In this document: positions 1-9,403 of the stretch, in pieces
How the letters are laid out: each line of letters starts with the position of its first letter
How positions within the stretch are numbered: the first letter of the stretch is position 1
Origin: Moraxellaceae bacterium
Lineage (GTDB): Bacteria; Pseudomonadota; Gammaproteobacteria; Pseudomonadales; Moraxellaceae
DNA: 64,000 bases
Reading direction: 5' to 3'
Assembly (NCBI GenBank): GCA_029267635.1
Contig: JAJUIK010000002.1
Location: 62,001 to 126,000 of the forward strand
The notes under the pieces: model-generated
Told to the model about the DNA's origin: nothing
The model's database searches: none
What the model saw: only the letters and a program-made list of their open reading frames with translations
Position numbers and translations under genes: made by a program

Positions 1-267
1 GCCAATCTTTGCCAAAGCCTGCTCGACCACAACATTAAAATTGAACATGCCTGTGACATGTCCTGTGCATGTACTACCTGCCATGTGATTGTACGCAAAG
101 GTTTTGACAGCCTAGAAGAAATGAATGATGTTGAAGCCGACTTGCTAGATCGTGCCTGGGGTCTGGAACCAGATTCTCGCCTGTCTTGTCAGGTAAAAGT
201 AGTCGATGAAGATTTGGAAATTGAGATTCCAAAATACACGATCAATCATGCTTCAGAAAATCACTAA
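1..267 (+). CDS. fdx: ISC-type 2Fe-2S ferredoxin, 5' end cut by window edge
   Basis: The frame is open from base 1, so the gene begins before the window and only about 88 C-terminal residues are present. Three cysteines lie in the segment EHACDMSCACTTCHV and a fourth in RLSCQV, which is the ligand layout of adrenodoxin-like ISC ferredoxins rather than plant-type ones. Members of this family pass electrons during iron-sulphur cluster assembly. The first internal ATG (base 58) falls inside the ligand loop and is not a real start. A strong hairpin terminator follows directly. The upstream neighbours, which would show whether this sits in an isc operon, are outside the window. Confidence 0.9.
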   Translation, partial: ANLCQSLLDHNIKIEHACDMSCACTTCHVIVRKGFDSLEEMNDVEADLLDRAWGLEPDSRLSCQVKVVDEDLEIEIPKYTINHASENH

Positions 268-280
268 CAGATAAGATCAT

Positions 281-309
281 AAAAAACCACTCTACGGAGT
301 GGTTTTTTT
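281..309 (+). terminator. Rho-independent terminator after fdx
   Basis: A 12-bp stem (AAAAAACCACTC with its complement) closes a TACG loop and runs into a T tract. It ends the ferredoxin transcript. The A/T-rich arms mean it could also stop transcripts of the convergent cyclase gene that ends at 326. Confidence 0.9.
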
Positions 310-325
310 AAAGACTTTTATTTTG

Positions 326-1795
326 TCAATGCAGAGAGAAAGTCTCACGTTTTATCTCTTGCGGAATCTCATCTTCCGAATTGAGTTTGACAATTCCCTG
401 AGAATTAGTCAGTTTCTGCTGTAGCTCAATTCTTTTCACCATATCCTTGAGCGCTTTTACCATTTCCGGATATTCAAAGTTTTGTGCTTCATCAAAATTG
501 AGTACGAGATGGAAACCTTTGGCCTCATAATCAAACCATTGCTGGTTATCAATATTACGAACGTTATGTTTTTCCATGATCTGCCAGGTTTTGACCGGCC
601 CCTGAATACCTTTCAAGAAAATTGGCGGTTTGGGTGCACACAGATAATCACTTTTCACCAGTTGATAAGTTTCATCCGAAATCAAAATTTCATCAACTTT
701 TGCTGCACTTTGCAAACGCGCAGCCAGATTAGCATCTCGCCCCACAATGGTATAGGCCATACGATGTGCTGCGCCATAGTTCCCGACGTGACAATAACCG
801 GTACTGACGCCCATGCGAATATGCAATGCTGGATAGCCCATTTTTAACCAGCGTTCACGTAGCAGTTTCATTTGCTGGCGCATGGCAAGTGCCATTTCCA
901 CACAGGTTTTGGCATCCTGTGCTACCCCATTAGAATGTGGATCACCAAAGAAAATCAGGATCGCATCACCCATAAACTTGTCGACTGTTCCACCGTACTG
1001 CTTGGCAATATCAGTCATGTGACTTAAATAATCGTTTAACAGGAACGCTAAGTCATCTGGAATCAAGGTTTCAGAAAGCTCAGTAAACCCTTGAATATCA
1101 GAGAAGAAAATAGTCATTTTCTTACGCTTATATTCAATTTTGGCTTGTGCTTCCCCGCGCAGAATCGATTGCCAGAGCTGTAATGGCGCATAACGGCTCA
1201 GCTGATTGGCAAGTTCCATATAACGATTCATCTGTTCATAATAATACTTGCGCTTGGTATTTAAATAATGGGTACGACGATTTTGATAATAGCCGCCCAC
1301 CCCAAAATAAGCACTCAGACAGATAAAGCTCAATACGATCAGCTCGGTACTGGCATGATCGAAGTATTCAGCAAAACCAAAAATAAAAATATTGCTCAGA
1401 TAAAAGACCACAATGCCGAGCAAGATGGCCATTGAGACAATCAGAAACGGAATTTTATTGTTAATGGCTGTATAGAGCAGCGCAAATAAGGCAATAAAAC
1501 TTAACACTAGGCTGAGATGGATCGCTGAAAGTGTCACGGCGACAACTACCGCATCAATCACAAACAGCACGTAATTTTTAATTTTTTTACTAAAGCGGTA
1601 TTGTAGCCAACGTGACAATTTAGGATTGATGATGACAGCAAACAGAAAGAATAAGGGCACATAGATCTGATAATTCACATCAGGTGACGTGTAATAATAG
1701 ATCACCACCAATAAAGACAACATGAGATAGCCCATCACCCGATGAAAATACTCAAATTGTCTTGGCTCTTTTTCGACCCAGCTCTCTAATGGCAC
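326..1795 (-). CDS. Membrane-bound class III adenylate cyclase, CyaB-like
   Basis: The 489-residue protein should make cAMP from ATP. The first ~180 residues are about six hydrophobic segments, resembling a MASE2-type membrane sensor. A linker (~180-225) leads to a class III cyclase domain. That domain has the metal-binding Asp of FFSDIQGF (~233), the AC-type Lys in VDKFMGD (~271), a second Asp in MGDAILIFFGDP, and the NLAAR segment with the transition-state Asn and Arg. The wording of the catalytic domain is very close to Pseudomonas CyaB. The only available N-terminal start is a GTG at 1795. The gene is alone on its strand, convergent with fdx. Guanylate cyclase activity is less likely because of the Lys. 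Signal sensed: unknown. Confidence 0.85.
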   Translation of the reverse strand: MPLESWVEKEPRQFEYFHRVMGYLMLSLLVVIYYYTSPDVNYQIYVPLFFLFAVIINPKLSRWLQYRFSKKIKNYVLFVIDAVVVAVTLSAIHLSLVLSFIALFALLYTAINNKIPFLIVSMAILLGIVVFYLSNIFIFGFAEYFDHASTELIVLSFICLSAYFGVGGYYQNRRTHYLNTKRKYYYEQMNRYMELANQLSRYAPLQLWQSILRGEAQAKIEYKRKKMTIFFSDIQGFTELSETLIPDDLAFLLNDYLSHMTDIAKQYGGTVDKFMGDAILIFFGDPHSNGVAQDAKTCVEMALAMRQQMKLLRERWLKMGYPALHIRMGVSTGYCHVGNYGAAHRMAYTIVGRDANLAARLQSAAKVDEILISDETYQLVKSDYLCAPKPPIFLKGIQGPVKTWQIMEKHNVRNIDNQQWFDYEAKGFHLVLNFDEAQNFEYPEMVKALKDMVKRIELQQKLTNSQGIVKLNSEDEIPQEIKRETFSLH

Positions 1796-1855
1796 AAGTG
1801 CGCTCCAATACTCAACGATCTGTCAGCTTTTACTCTGTCTGTAAAATCGCTCAGC

Positions 1856-2290
1856 TTAGTCCATACGCCAATCAAACGGCATATCACCCTGTCCACGCAA
1901 TGCCAACATCAAGGTTTGACGCATATGGTTCAGCACATCATTGTTATATGGCACAGCTGGCGTACCCCACACTGGTTTTGGCCAAGCCACATCATTTTGA
2001 TAACGCACCACATGATGGAAATGCAACTGTGGCACCATATTGCCCAAAGCTGCTACGTTCATTTTATCTGCACGAAAGACACGGGATAACTGACTGGATA
2101 ACCAGCTAGATTCACGTAAGAATTGTTCTTGATCCGCTTGGCTTAATTCGTAAAGTTCGGTCACACCCGGAACGCGCGGAATCAAAATTAACCACGGGAA
2201 TTGCATATCATTCATTAAACGACATGTTGATAGCGGAAAGTCGCCAACCAAAAAAGTATCTTGAGCAAGTTGAGGGTGCAAACTAAACAT
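1856..2290 (-). CDS. HIT family nucleotide hydrolase/transferase
   Basis: The protein is ~144 residues and carries the histidine-triad segment QLHFHHVVR near residue 90, the nucleotidyl-binding motif of HIT proteins, followed by the WPKPVWG segment seen in the bacterial branch close to diadenosine tetraphosphate hydrolases. HIT enzymes split nucleoside phosphate linkages (AMP-X, Ap4A). I start it at the ATG at 2290 (MFSLHPQLAQ), where family similarity begins; the frame is open to 2377, but those extra 29 residues (MRKPNPHHTHTT and a short hydrophobic run) look like read-back into the promoter region. The exact substrate cannot be told from sequence. Confidence 0.85.
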   Translation of the reverse strand: MFSLHPQLAQDTFLVGDFPLSTCRLMNDMQFPWLILIPRVPGVTELYELSQADQEQFLRESSWLSSQLSRVFRADKMNVAALGNMVPQLHFHHVVRYQNDVAWPKPVWGTPAVPYNNDVLNHMRQTLMLALRGQGDMPFDWRMD

Positions 2291-2512
2291 ATCTTTATAT
2301 AATGATGCAATGATAATGATGGCTAATACTATCACATCAAAAGTGGTGTGAGTATGATGTGGATTGGGTTTTCTCACAAATAAGCCGGTGTCGTTTATCT
2401 TGCAACCTTTTCAATCGCTTAGAATTCTAGGCTCAAAAATGATTGTCATAAATGAACCGACAAACGATCAAAATATAGCGGCATGACCAAGTCTCATCCC
2501 GCTACAATCTGC

Positions 2513-5500
2513 TTAACGTGCCAGATCCTGCAGCAAGCCAGAGAGCAGTGCCAAGATAAACTCAATGCGTTTAGCATACTCTTCTAACGCAACCATGACT
2601 TTTAAACGCTGCCCACCATCCATACGATAATACGTCGGATGTTTCTGCATCAACTGGATGATACTGATGGCCTGTACCGGTGTATCCGGAGCAAACTCCA
2701 CATGGCCCCCCTGACGGTTAATATCAACTTTAGTGATACCTAACTGCTCCGCAAGTAAGCGAATCTGATGTACACTAAATAACTGCTTCACCGCTTGCGG
2801 TAAAATACCGAAACGATCAATGAGCTCCATGCGAATATGGTCAAGTTTTTCCTGACTATCCGCATTACTGATACGTTTATAAAACAGCAAACGTTGATGG
2901 ACATCACCCAGATAATCATCTGGAATTAAGGCCGGCATGTGCAGATTAATTTCTGCCGTGAGAGATAAAGGCGCATCAAAATTCGGGGTTTTACCTTTTT
3001 GGATGGCCTTGGTGGCTTTTTCCAACATTTCCATATACAAGCTATAGCCAATCGCCTGCATAGAACCGCTTTGCTGCTCACCCAATAACTCGCCTGCACC
3101 ACGAATTTCCAAATCCTCCGTTGCCAGCATGAAACCAGCCCCTAAGGTAGAGGCACGCTGAATCGCATCCAGACGTTTTTCTGCATCACCTTTGAGGTGC
3201 TTGATGGAAGGGACCAACAAATAAGCATAGGCCTGGTGGTGTGAACGCCCGACCCGTCCACGTAACTGATGCAACTGGGCCAGACCCAGTTTGTCCGCAC
3301 GCTCAATCAGAATGGTATTGGCATTCGGTACATCAATCCCGGTTTCAATAATCGTCGAGCATACCAGTACGTTATATTCTTTATGATAGAACTGTTGCAT
3401 GACCTGCTCTAGTTCACGTTCACGCATTTGTCCATGTGCCACGGCTACACGTGCTTCCGGGATCAACTGCCGAACATTTTCAGCCGCACGTTCAATACTT
3501 TCGACTTCATTGTGCAGGAAATACACTTGACCACCACGCAACAATTCCCGCAGGATCGCTTCTTTAATCGCCTCTGAAGTATGTTCCGTGACAAACGTTT
3601 TGACAGCCAAACGGCGGGCGGGTGGCGTGGCAATAATGGATAAATCCCGCATACCGGAAAAAGCCATATTTAGCGTTCGTGGAATCGGCGTTGCTGTTAG
3701 GGTCAGCATATCAATATTGGCTCGCATCGCCTTGATCCGTTCTTTATCGCGCACACCAAAACGATGTTCTTCATCCACGATCATCAGACCCAAGTCTTTA
3801 AACTGGATATTTTCCTGCAGGATTTTATGGGTCCCGATGACAATATCCACTTTACCATCAGCCAGATCTTCAATCGTTTTCAGATGGGCCTTGCTTGAAC
3901 CAAAACGCGAAAGGACTTCAATACGGACCGGCCAATCGGCAAAACGGTCCTTAAAAGATTCATAATGCTGTTGGGCTAACAGTGTGGTAGGCACCAGTAC
4001 TGCCACCTGTTTATTGTTTTGCACGGCGACAAATGCAGCACGCATCGCCACTTCAGTTTTACCAAAGCCTACATCACCACAAACCAGCCGATCCATCGGA
4101 CGCGCTTGTTGCATATCTGACAGCGTGACCTCAATCGCATTGGCCTGATCTAGCGTTTCCTCATAGGCGAAACCGCTGGCAAATTGCATATACAGATGCT
4201 GATCCAGCGCAAAAGCAAAGCCCGGTTTAGATTGACGTCGTGCCTGAATATGCAGCAATTCGGCCGCCACATCATGAATCTGTTCGAGCGCCTTGCGTTT
4301 TGCCTTACTCCAGGCATCCGTGCCCAGTTTGTGTAACGGGGCTAAATCCGGATCACCACCACTGTAACGACTGATCAGATGCAGATTGGTCACCGGTACA
4401 TAAACTTTGGCACCTTCAGCATAGTCGAGTTGCAAAAACTCATGGGTCTGCTCGTCAATATTTAAGGTCACCAGCCCAGCATAACGCCCTACACCATGAT
4501 CAATATGTACCACCGGTGCACCGATATTCAGCTCGGTCAGGCTACGGATCAAGAACTCTTCCGAAACTTCCTGCTGGCGTTTACGGCGGCGTTGTACCAC
4601 GCGATGTTCATACAACTGATTTTCGGAAATTACCGCGAGCTGGTCGGTCAATAACAGGCCACGATCCAAGGGTGCACTGGTAATGGCAATTCGCAGTTTG
4701 CTTGCTAGAAATTCGGCAAAATTCTGGATATTTGGTATTTCGCCCAAGCTGCTACGCAAGGCATCTTTTAGCGTTTCACGACGTCCCGCGCTCTCGGCCA
4801 CCAGTAAAACCGGATAGTTCACACTATCGATGTATTGTTTAACCCGAATAAAAGGTTGCTCTTGCTTGGGATCAACCGGCAGTTTTGGCGGTTCTTGTGT
4901 TGCCAGATTGAGTGCACCCGCTTTAGCCTCTACCGACTCATGGGTCGCGATGATACGCGGAAACTGGTTTAAGAAAGCCAGTACCTGATTGACCGGAATA
5001 AAAATCTCTTCCGGTGGCAAAATTGGCTGGTCAATATTATGGCGACGCTCCTCATAACGGCGCACTACATCTTTCCAGAACCCGGTTAATTCCTCTTCGA
5101 TTTGCTTATTTGTAATGACAACGCAATTCTTTGGTAAGTATGATGCAATGGTGGATTGACTACGCATCATTTCTTGACTAAAGAAAAGTGGAAAATAAAA
5201 TTCCAAACCCGGTGTGGCAATTCCTTCTAACACATCCTGATAAATCGGATTTTTTTTCGGATTTGCAGTCGGAAAGCATTCGGCATAGCGCTCTCTAAAG
5301 GTAGATCTCGCTTCTTTCAAAGGGAACTCTTTTGCAGGCAGAACGCGGAATGTTTTTAAAGTTTCAGTGGTACGCTGAGTTTCTGGATCAAAAAACTTCA
5401 GGCTATCAATTTCATCATCAAACAGGTCAATACGGATCGGCGCCTGCTGGCCTGATGCGTAAATATCCATAATGCTACCACGTACAGCAAATTCGCCATG

Positions 5501-5974
5501 ATCATAGACTGTATCGACCAGATGATAACCCGCCTGGATCAAGCGTAATTTTTGCTGTTCCAGATCAAATTTCTGTCCAACCTGAATATCAAAATGTTCT
5601 CCCAATATCCACGACAGCGGCGCAACACGCTGAGCCAAGGTAGATGCGGACAGTAACAAAATACCCTGCTGTGGCATATTCGACAGAATAGATAACCGTT
5701 CAGAGACAATATCCTGATGGGGAGATAAACGGTCATAAGGCAGAATTTCCCAATCGGGAAAAATCGTGGGTTTAATCCCGTAAAATTCCAATTCGCTTTC
5801 TAATTGTGCAAGATGTTGATTATTACGCGCCACAATCACCAAAAGTTGCTGAGATTGTGCGCTTATTTCTTTGAAGAATAATGCGGCTGAAGATCCTAAT
5901 AATGAACCAATCCAGCGTTTTTCACCTGCTTTTAATTGTGGCAAGTTGAGTTGAGAGATTTCTTTTTGAAACAT
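2513..5974 (-). CDS. mfd: Transcription-repair coupling factor Mfd
   Basis: This large (~1153 residues) DNA translocase removes RNA polymerase stalled at lesions and recruits UvrA. Visible in order: an N-terminal UvrB-like region (from FQKEISQLNLPQL), the RNA-polymerase-interacting domain with VVHIDHGVGRYAGL (~500), Walker A GDVGFGKTE (~632), the DEEH box, TATPIPRTL, the helicase motif with TGIDVPNANT and QLRGRVGR, and the C-terminal TRCF domain. The longest frame starts at a GTG (6019); the ATG at 5974 (MFQKEISQL) fits the family start better. It stands as a single gene, upstream of the HIT gene on the same strand with ~220 bases between. Confidence 0.97.
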   Translation of the reverse strand: MFQKEISQLNLPQLKAGEKRWIGSLLGSSAALFFKEISAQSQQLLVIVARNNQHLAQLESELEFYGIKPTIFPDWEILPYDRLSPHQDIVSERLSILSNMPQQGILLLSASTLAQRVAPLSWILGEHFDIQVGQKFDLEQQKLRLIQAGYHLVDTVYDHGEFAVRGSIMDIYASGQQAPIRIDLFDDEIDSLKFFDPETQRTTETLKTFRVLPAKEFPLKEARSTFRERYAECFPTANPKKNPIYQDVLEGIATPGLEFYFPLFFSQEMMRSQSTIASYLPKNCVVITNKQIEEELTGFWKDVVRRYEERRHNIDQPILPPEEIFIPVNQVLAFLNQFPRIIATHESVEAKAGALNLATQEPPKLPVDPKQEQPFIRVKQYIDSVNYPVLLVAESAGRRETLKDALRSSLGEIPNIQNFAEFLASKLRIAITSAPLDRGLLLTDQLAVISENQLYEHRVVQRRRKRQQEVSEEFLIRSLTELNIGAPVVHIDHGVGRYAGLVTLNIDEQTHEFLQLDYAEGAKVYVPVTNLHLISRYSGGDPDLAPLHKLGTDAWSKAKRKALEQIHDVAAELLHIQARRQSKPGFAFALDQHLYMQFASGFAYEETLDQANAIEVTLSDMQQARPMDRLVCGDVGFGKTEVAMRAAFVAVQNNKQVAVLVPTTLLAQQHYESFKDRFADWPVRIEVLSRFGSSKAHLKTIEDLADGKVDIVIGTHKILQENIQFKDLGLMIVDEEHRFGVRDKERIKAMRANIDMLTLTATPIPRTLNMAFSGMRDLSIIATPPARRLAVKTFVTEHTSEAIKEAILRELLRGGQVYFLHNEVESIERAAENVRQLIPEARVAVAHGQMRERELEQVMQQFYHKEYNVLVCSTIIETGIDVPNANTILIERADKLGLAQLHQLRGRVGRSHHQAYAYLLVPSIKHLKGDAEKRLDAIQRASTLGAGFMLATEDLEIRGAGELLGEQQSGSMQAIGYSLYMEMLEKATKAIQKGKTPNFDAPLSLTAEINLHMPALIPDDYLGDVHQRLLFYKRISNADSQEKLDHIRMELIDRFGILPQAVKQLFSVHQIRLLAEQLGITKVDINRQGGHVEFAPDTPVQAISIIQLMQKHPTYYRMDGGQRLKVMVALEEYAKRIEFILALLSGLLQDLAR

Positions 5975-6133
5975 GTAGATAGATCTAGGCCTAAATGACA
6001 TTGCCGCTAATACTAGCACGTTGCTTTGGCCAGTTTAGCTAATTTTTCCAAATATGCTGATGTGGCCTATCTTCACCTAAACAACTGAAATGTATTCTCA
6101 CAATTTCATTATCAAAAAATTGACAGCCCAATA

Positions 6134-6490
6134 TTATAAATTGCGTTGAAATTGCACAAAATAAGCATTCAACTTCTGAATGGCTGCTTTGAGTTCAGCT
6201 AAATTCTCTGCGTTATTTCCCAAGCGCTCAACAAAACGCTGAGAAGCAATTTCCAGATCAATTTTTTCGTTGATCTGTGGCGTAATTTCAAACAGTTTTC
6301 TTAAGTTATTAAAGTTGTCGAGTTTACGATTGGAAAAATATTCCAATCGGGCTGATAGCTGATTTAATACGCAACCATCCACAATTGGACCGAGTTCGGG
6401 ATCAAACTGGATATTCTGCTCACGCAGGTAAATTTGCTCAGCAGACTCCTTGGGCTGACCTTTGAGTAGATCAATCAACTTATTCAACAT
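6134..6490 (-). CDS. Hypothetical protein, 118 residues
   Basis: I do not recognise a family. The product is soluble, with no signal peptide or membrane segment, mostly charged and predicted helical (LAELKAAIQKLNAYFVQFQRNL at the C-terminus would suit a short coiled coil). It starts at an ATG and stops 160 bases upstream of mfd on the same strand. Base composition resembles its neighbours, so it reads as a native gene. A 312-base AT-rich spacer with no gene lies in front of it and probably holds its promoter. Confidence 0.7.
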   Translation of the reverse strand: MLNKLIDLLKGQPKESAEQIYLREQNIQFDPELGPIVDGCVLNQLSARLEYFSNRKLDNFNNLRKLFEITPQINEKIDLEIASQRFVERLGNNAENLAELKAAIQKLNAYFVQFQRNL

Positions 6491-6802
6491 AAAACTTACT
6501 TCTTCGCTTAGATAAGGTATTTAATATTGTATTGATTATAATTCTCTTCTTTTATTTTTGTTTAAAGAATTTTTCATATGTATTTTGCTTAGGCTATTTA
6601 ACTCTTTTAGAATAGAACTACTGATTAAATATTTATTTAATATTTTTCAATTAGTTATATTTAGCTTTTAATGACGAAATCTTAAAACTATACGATCACT
6701 CTATTTCTCCCACTCACTAAGAGAAGATCATGTCGTTTGACTCAACTTTATGAGTCTTTATCATTTTGTATAGATTTAAGATCTGTCATCCAAGTGATTG
6801 CC
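6491..6802. other. AT-rich spacer without a gene
   Basis: Between the 118-residue unknown gene and the 3' end of rraA. Very AT-rich, many stops in all frames. It contains one copy (6583-6600) of an 18-base motif that recurs at 44665-44682. No convincing terminator for rraA was seen. Confidence 0.6.
6583..6600 (+). repeat. First copy of an 18-base intergenic motif
   Basis: TTTTGCTTAGGCTATTTA, identical to 44665-44682, in the spacer upstream of the 118-residue unknown gene. Confidence 0.8.
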
Positions 6803-7312
6803 TTATTTCAGCAACTGCTCTTGAGCAACCACAATGCCGTTATTGTCCGCATAAATATAATCGCCAGATTGAATGGTAACTCCACCAAAATGCAAGGTAA
6901 CATCCACTTCTCCCATACCTTTACGGTTACTTTTCTGTGGGATAGCTGCTAAAGCATGGACACCCAAGTCCAATTCCGCGATTGCATCCACATCACGCAC
7001 ACAGCCATAAATAATCACACCATTCCAGTGATTTTTTACTGCAGATTCGGCAATCAAATCCCCCATAAGCGCACAGCGCATTGAAGCACCACCATCTACC
7101 ACCAGCACTTTACCTCTACCATCAGTGGCGAGAAGTTCTTTCACTCGAGAATTGTCTTCAAAGCATTTTACTGTAACCACCTGCCCGCCAAAGGTTTTAC
7201 GCGCGCCATAACTTTTGAAAAATTTGCCATCTAGTGATGGAGTGACCACTTGCAAATTGTGGTCAGGATGATCATCGAGTAAATCACAGGTTACAAATGC
7301 GGCTGCAGTCAC
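6803..7312 (-). CDS. rraA: RraA-family protein (RNase E activity regulator A / HMG aldolase-like)
   Basis: The 169-residue protein is close to the ~161-residue RraA of E. coli, which binds RNase E and slows RNA decay; the fold is also shared with class II HMG/CHA aldolases. Diagnostic segments are KTFGGQVVTVKCFEDNS, VLVVDGGASMRCALMGDLIAE and the GVIIYGCVRDVDAI loop, with the Gly-Asp-Leu and Arg-Asp pair that would bind metal and substrate in the aldolase branch. The start overlaps the stop of the upstream oxidoreductase gene by 4 bases (ATGA), indicating one transcript. Confidence 0.92.
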   Translation of the reverse strand: MTAAAFVTCDLLDDHPDHNLQVVTPSLDGKFFKSYGARKTFGGQVVTVKCFEDNSRVKELLATDGRGKVLVVDGGASMRCALMGDLIAESAVKNHWNGVIIYGCVRDVDAIAELDLGVHALAAIPQKSNRKGMGEVDVTLHFGGVTIQSGDYIYADNNGIVVAQEQLLK

Positions 7313-7992
7313 TTCTTCTCTCCATTGAGCGAGTATTGTTGTATGCTTAAATTATCATAAATTTGAAAGGCTTCGGTCTGCGATTGCGCAACCTCGACCA
7401 TAGTATGAGCCACCTGCTCAGCGGTTACCGGTTTATATTTAAAGGTTTGTGGCAGAAAATTGGAAAGTTTTGCATAAGCCAATTGAGCAGTTTGTTCCAA
7501 TATACGCGGCTCTGAGTGTACCCCAAGCAGTAGAGATGGGCGTAAAATGGAGACCTGAGCCAGATTCAGACTTTGAATATAATCTTCCAGCTCACCTTTA
7601 ACATGATTGTAAAACACCCACGATTTCGGATTGGCTCCTAACGCACTCACCAGAATATAATGAATCGGTTTATCCTGCAGCAAATCAGCAAAATGCGCAT
7701 TGATCTCAAAATCAATATCATAAAAATTTTGTTTAGATCCCGCCTTCTTTAAGGTCGTGCCCAAGCAACTAAATGCGTGACTATGCCCATTCACATCCTC
7801 ATCATTTAGCAATAGAAAATCCTCTAAAATCAACTGTTGTACTTTTGCCAAATTTTCGAATTCTGTTACAGAATGACGTACCACCGCAGTAATAGATTGA
7901 CATTGCTCCAGTTGATGTAAAGCATGCACCAATGTGCGCCCAACCAAACCGGTCGCTCCAATCACAATAGCTTTATTAATCGTTTTAGTCAT
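7309..7992 (-). CDS. NAD(P)H-binding oxidoreductase, atypical SDR-like
   Basis: The 227-residue protein opens with a Rossmann motif GATGLVGRTLVHAL (~12-25) and continues with HAFSCLGTTLKKAGSKQ, a signature of the small NAD(P)-binding proteins related to yeast/human HTATIP2-like reductases. HYILVSALGANPKSWVFYN gives the YxxxK-like region, and ILRPSLLLG follows. A nucleotide-dependent reductase or regulatory Rossmann protein is the safe call; no substrate is known to me. It is translationally coupled to rraA (4-base overlap), which it precedes. Confidence 0.8.
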   Translation of the reverse strand: MTKTINKAIVIGATGLVGRTLVHALHQLEQCQSITAVVRHSVTEFENLAKVQQLILEDFLLLNDEDVNGHSHAFSCLGTTLKKAGSKQNFYDIDFEINAHFADLLQDKPIHYILVSALGANPKSWVFYNHVKGELEDYIQSLNLAQVSILRPSLLLGVHSEPRILEQTAQLAYAKLSNFLPQTFKYKPVTAEQVAHTMVEVAQSQTEAFQIYDNLSIQQYSLNGEKK

Positions 7993-8204
7993 TTTTTATG
8001 CTATCTCCTTCAATTTCTTATAATCTAACGTTTTCTTGCATTTTTATCTGCATCAAAATGTTGTGCAAGCATCGCAAGACTTGACTTCGCTGTGTCATTT
8101 CATCAAAATATGGCACTTGTTTACGGGCTGGTGATAGCGATTTCTGATGAATATCAGTTTAAACTACAGCCCGCCCAGACCAATCAATTTCAAGGAGTGC
8201 AAGA

Positions 8205-8474
8205 GTGGCAAACTCTGCTCAGGCTAAAAAACGTGCGCGTCAAAATGTTAAAGCGCGTAAACACAACGCAAGCTTGCGTTCTATGGTTCGTACTTACATC
8301 AAACGTACTGTAAGTGCTATCGCTGCTGGTGATTATGCTGTTGCTACAGAAGCTTACAAAAAAGCTGTTCCTGTAATCGACCGTATGGCTGATAAAGGCA
8401 TCATCCACAAAAACAAAGCTGCTCGTCATAAGAGCCGTTTGAATGCTCAAGTTAAAGCACTTGCTGCTAACTAA
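8205..8474 (+). CDS. rpsT: 30S ribosomal protein S20
   Basis: The 89-residue, very basic protein begins [21 protein letters not shown], the typical S20 start, and binds 16S rRNA early in small-subunit assembly. The start codon is GTG, with a strong AAGGAG 7 bases upstream; S20 genes often use a weak start, which in E. coli takes part in autoregulation. The transcript has its own upstream spacer and ends at a clear hairpin terminator. The reverse-strand frame over it is a shadow. Confidence 0.98.
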   Translation: MANSAQAKKRARQNVKARKHNASLRSMVRTYIKRTVSAIAAGDYAVATEAYKKAVPVIDRMADKGIIHKNKAARHKSRLNAQVKALAAN

Positions 8475-8488
8475 TTGATGCATGTAAA

Positions 8489-8512
8489 AGAAGCCCTTTA
8501 CGGGCTTTTTTT
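8489..8512 (+). terminator. Rho-independent terminator after rpsT
   Basis: AAGCCC / GGGCTT stem with a 5-base loop followed by seven Ts, 15 bases after the rpsT stop. Confidence 0.9.
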
Positions 8513-8591
8513 ATGTCTGATTAAAAAATCATAGAACCCCAATAACTTTAAAATCAGTAAACCAATCTCACCTTTTGCTATTTTTCTGAAA

Positions 8592-9341
8592 TCAAGATGT
8601 AGGATGTCGCTGTAAAAATTCAGGAATATGTAAATGCTGTACTTTGCCACGCCAAATCCATTTCAGCTCGCTATTACTGAACTCTTCGCCTTCAAACCAT
8701 ACAAATAAGCCTTCCATCATTGCCGGCCAATCCTGCTCCACAATCTGCCGATGCCCTGAAATCACCGCAATAATTGCCGCGATAATAGTGTCATGACTGA
8801 CAGCCAAACTCAGGCCATAAGGCGTCTGTGGATGAGTGTTGTAAATCAGCTCCAAAACGTCTGCAACACCAGTAATGGGGTGTTTCATACCCGGCAAGGC
8901 ATTATTGACAAAGCTGTTAATAAACCCCAACGCCCCTTGCTGTTTAAAATATGGTGCAGCCTGATGAATATCCAAAACAAAACTGCCTGGCTCCACCAGT
9001 AAACTTTGTTCCACGATTTCGATGCGATGGGTATTACCAAATGGAACGGTCGAAACAGTATCCGCTCCCTCAATCATTAACGCCGCAGTATCGACACAAC
9101 GCTGAATAGGGCTGGAAATACAATGTTGAATAGAACGGCCAGTATTCTGGATGAGATAACCACCCCACGCTTGAGCCAGCTCACGTCCTGGCTCGGTGAG
9201 CTGTAAATCGTAGCCTGCCAGTCCTTGTCCTGCCAGCATCTCCCGCACTGAATGACGGGTAAACAACGTCACCGGCGTTTGCGGATCCGGAAGCAGGTCG
9301 ATGGCATGCAACATGCTAGAGGGCAATAATTCAAGCGACAT
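8592..9341 (-). CDS. Histidine phosphatase superfamily protein
   Basis: The 249-residue soluble protein shows the phosphoglycerate-mutase-like fold: FTRHSVRE (~28) in place of the usual RHG motif gives the nucleophilic His after Arg, SSPIQRCVDTA the phosphate-binding Arg, and AVSHDTIIAAI (~180) the second catalytic His. Enzymes of this superfamily remove phosphates from small molecules or proteins; the substrate cannot be predicted here. It lies 62 bases downstream of cysQ on the same strand and may share its transcript. Confidence 0.8.
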   Translation of the reverse strand: MSLELLPSSMLHAIDLLPDPQTPVTLFTRHSVREMLAGQGLAGYDLQLTEPGRELAQAWGGYLIQNTGRSIQHCISSPIQRCVDTAALMIEGADTVSTVPFGNTHRIEIVEQSLLVEPGSFVLDIHQAAPYFKQQGALGFINSFVNNALPGMKHPITGVADVLELIYNTHPQTPYGLSLAVSHDTIIAAIIAVISGHRQIVEQDWPAMMEGLFVWFEGEEFSNSELKWIWRGKVQHLHIPEFLQRHPTS

Positions 9342-9403
9342 ATCTGATCTGTTTTATCTTGGAGCTTTTCCCACTATACCTGATAAGCACCAGAGAAAAA
9401 CCC

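Noticed and set aside
482-847. A 121-residue plus-strand frame inside the cyclase gene
   Set aside because: Antisense to a clear class III cyclase domain; composition typical of a shadow frame.
5975-6019. N-terminal extension of Mfd from a GTG codon
   Set aside because: No family similarity before MFQKEISQL at 5974.
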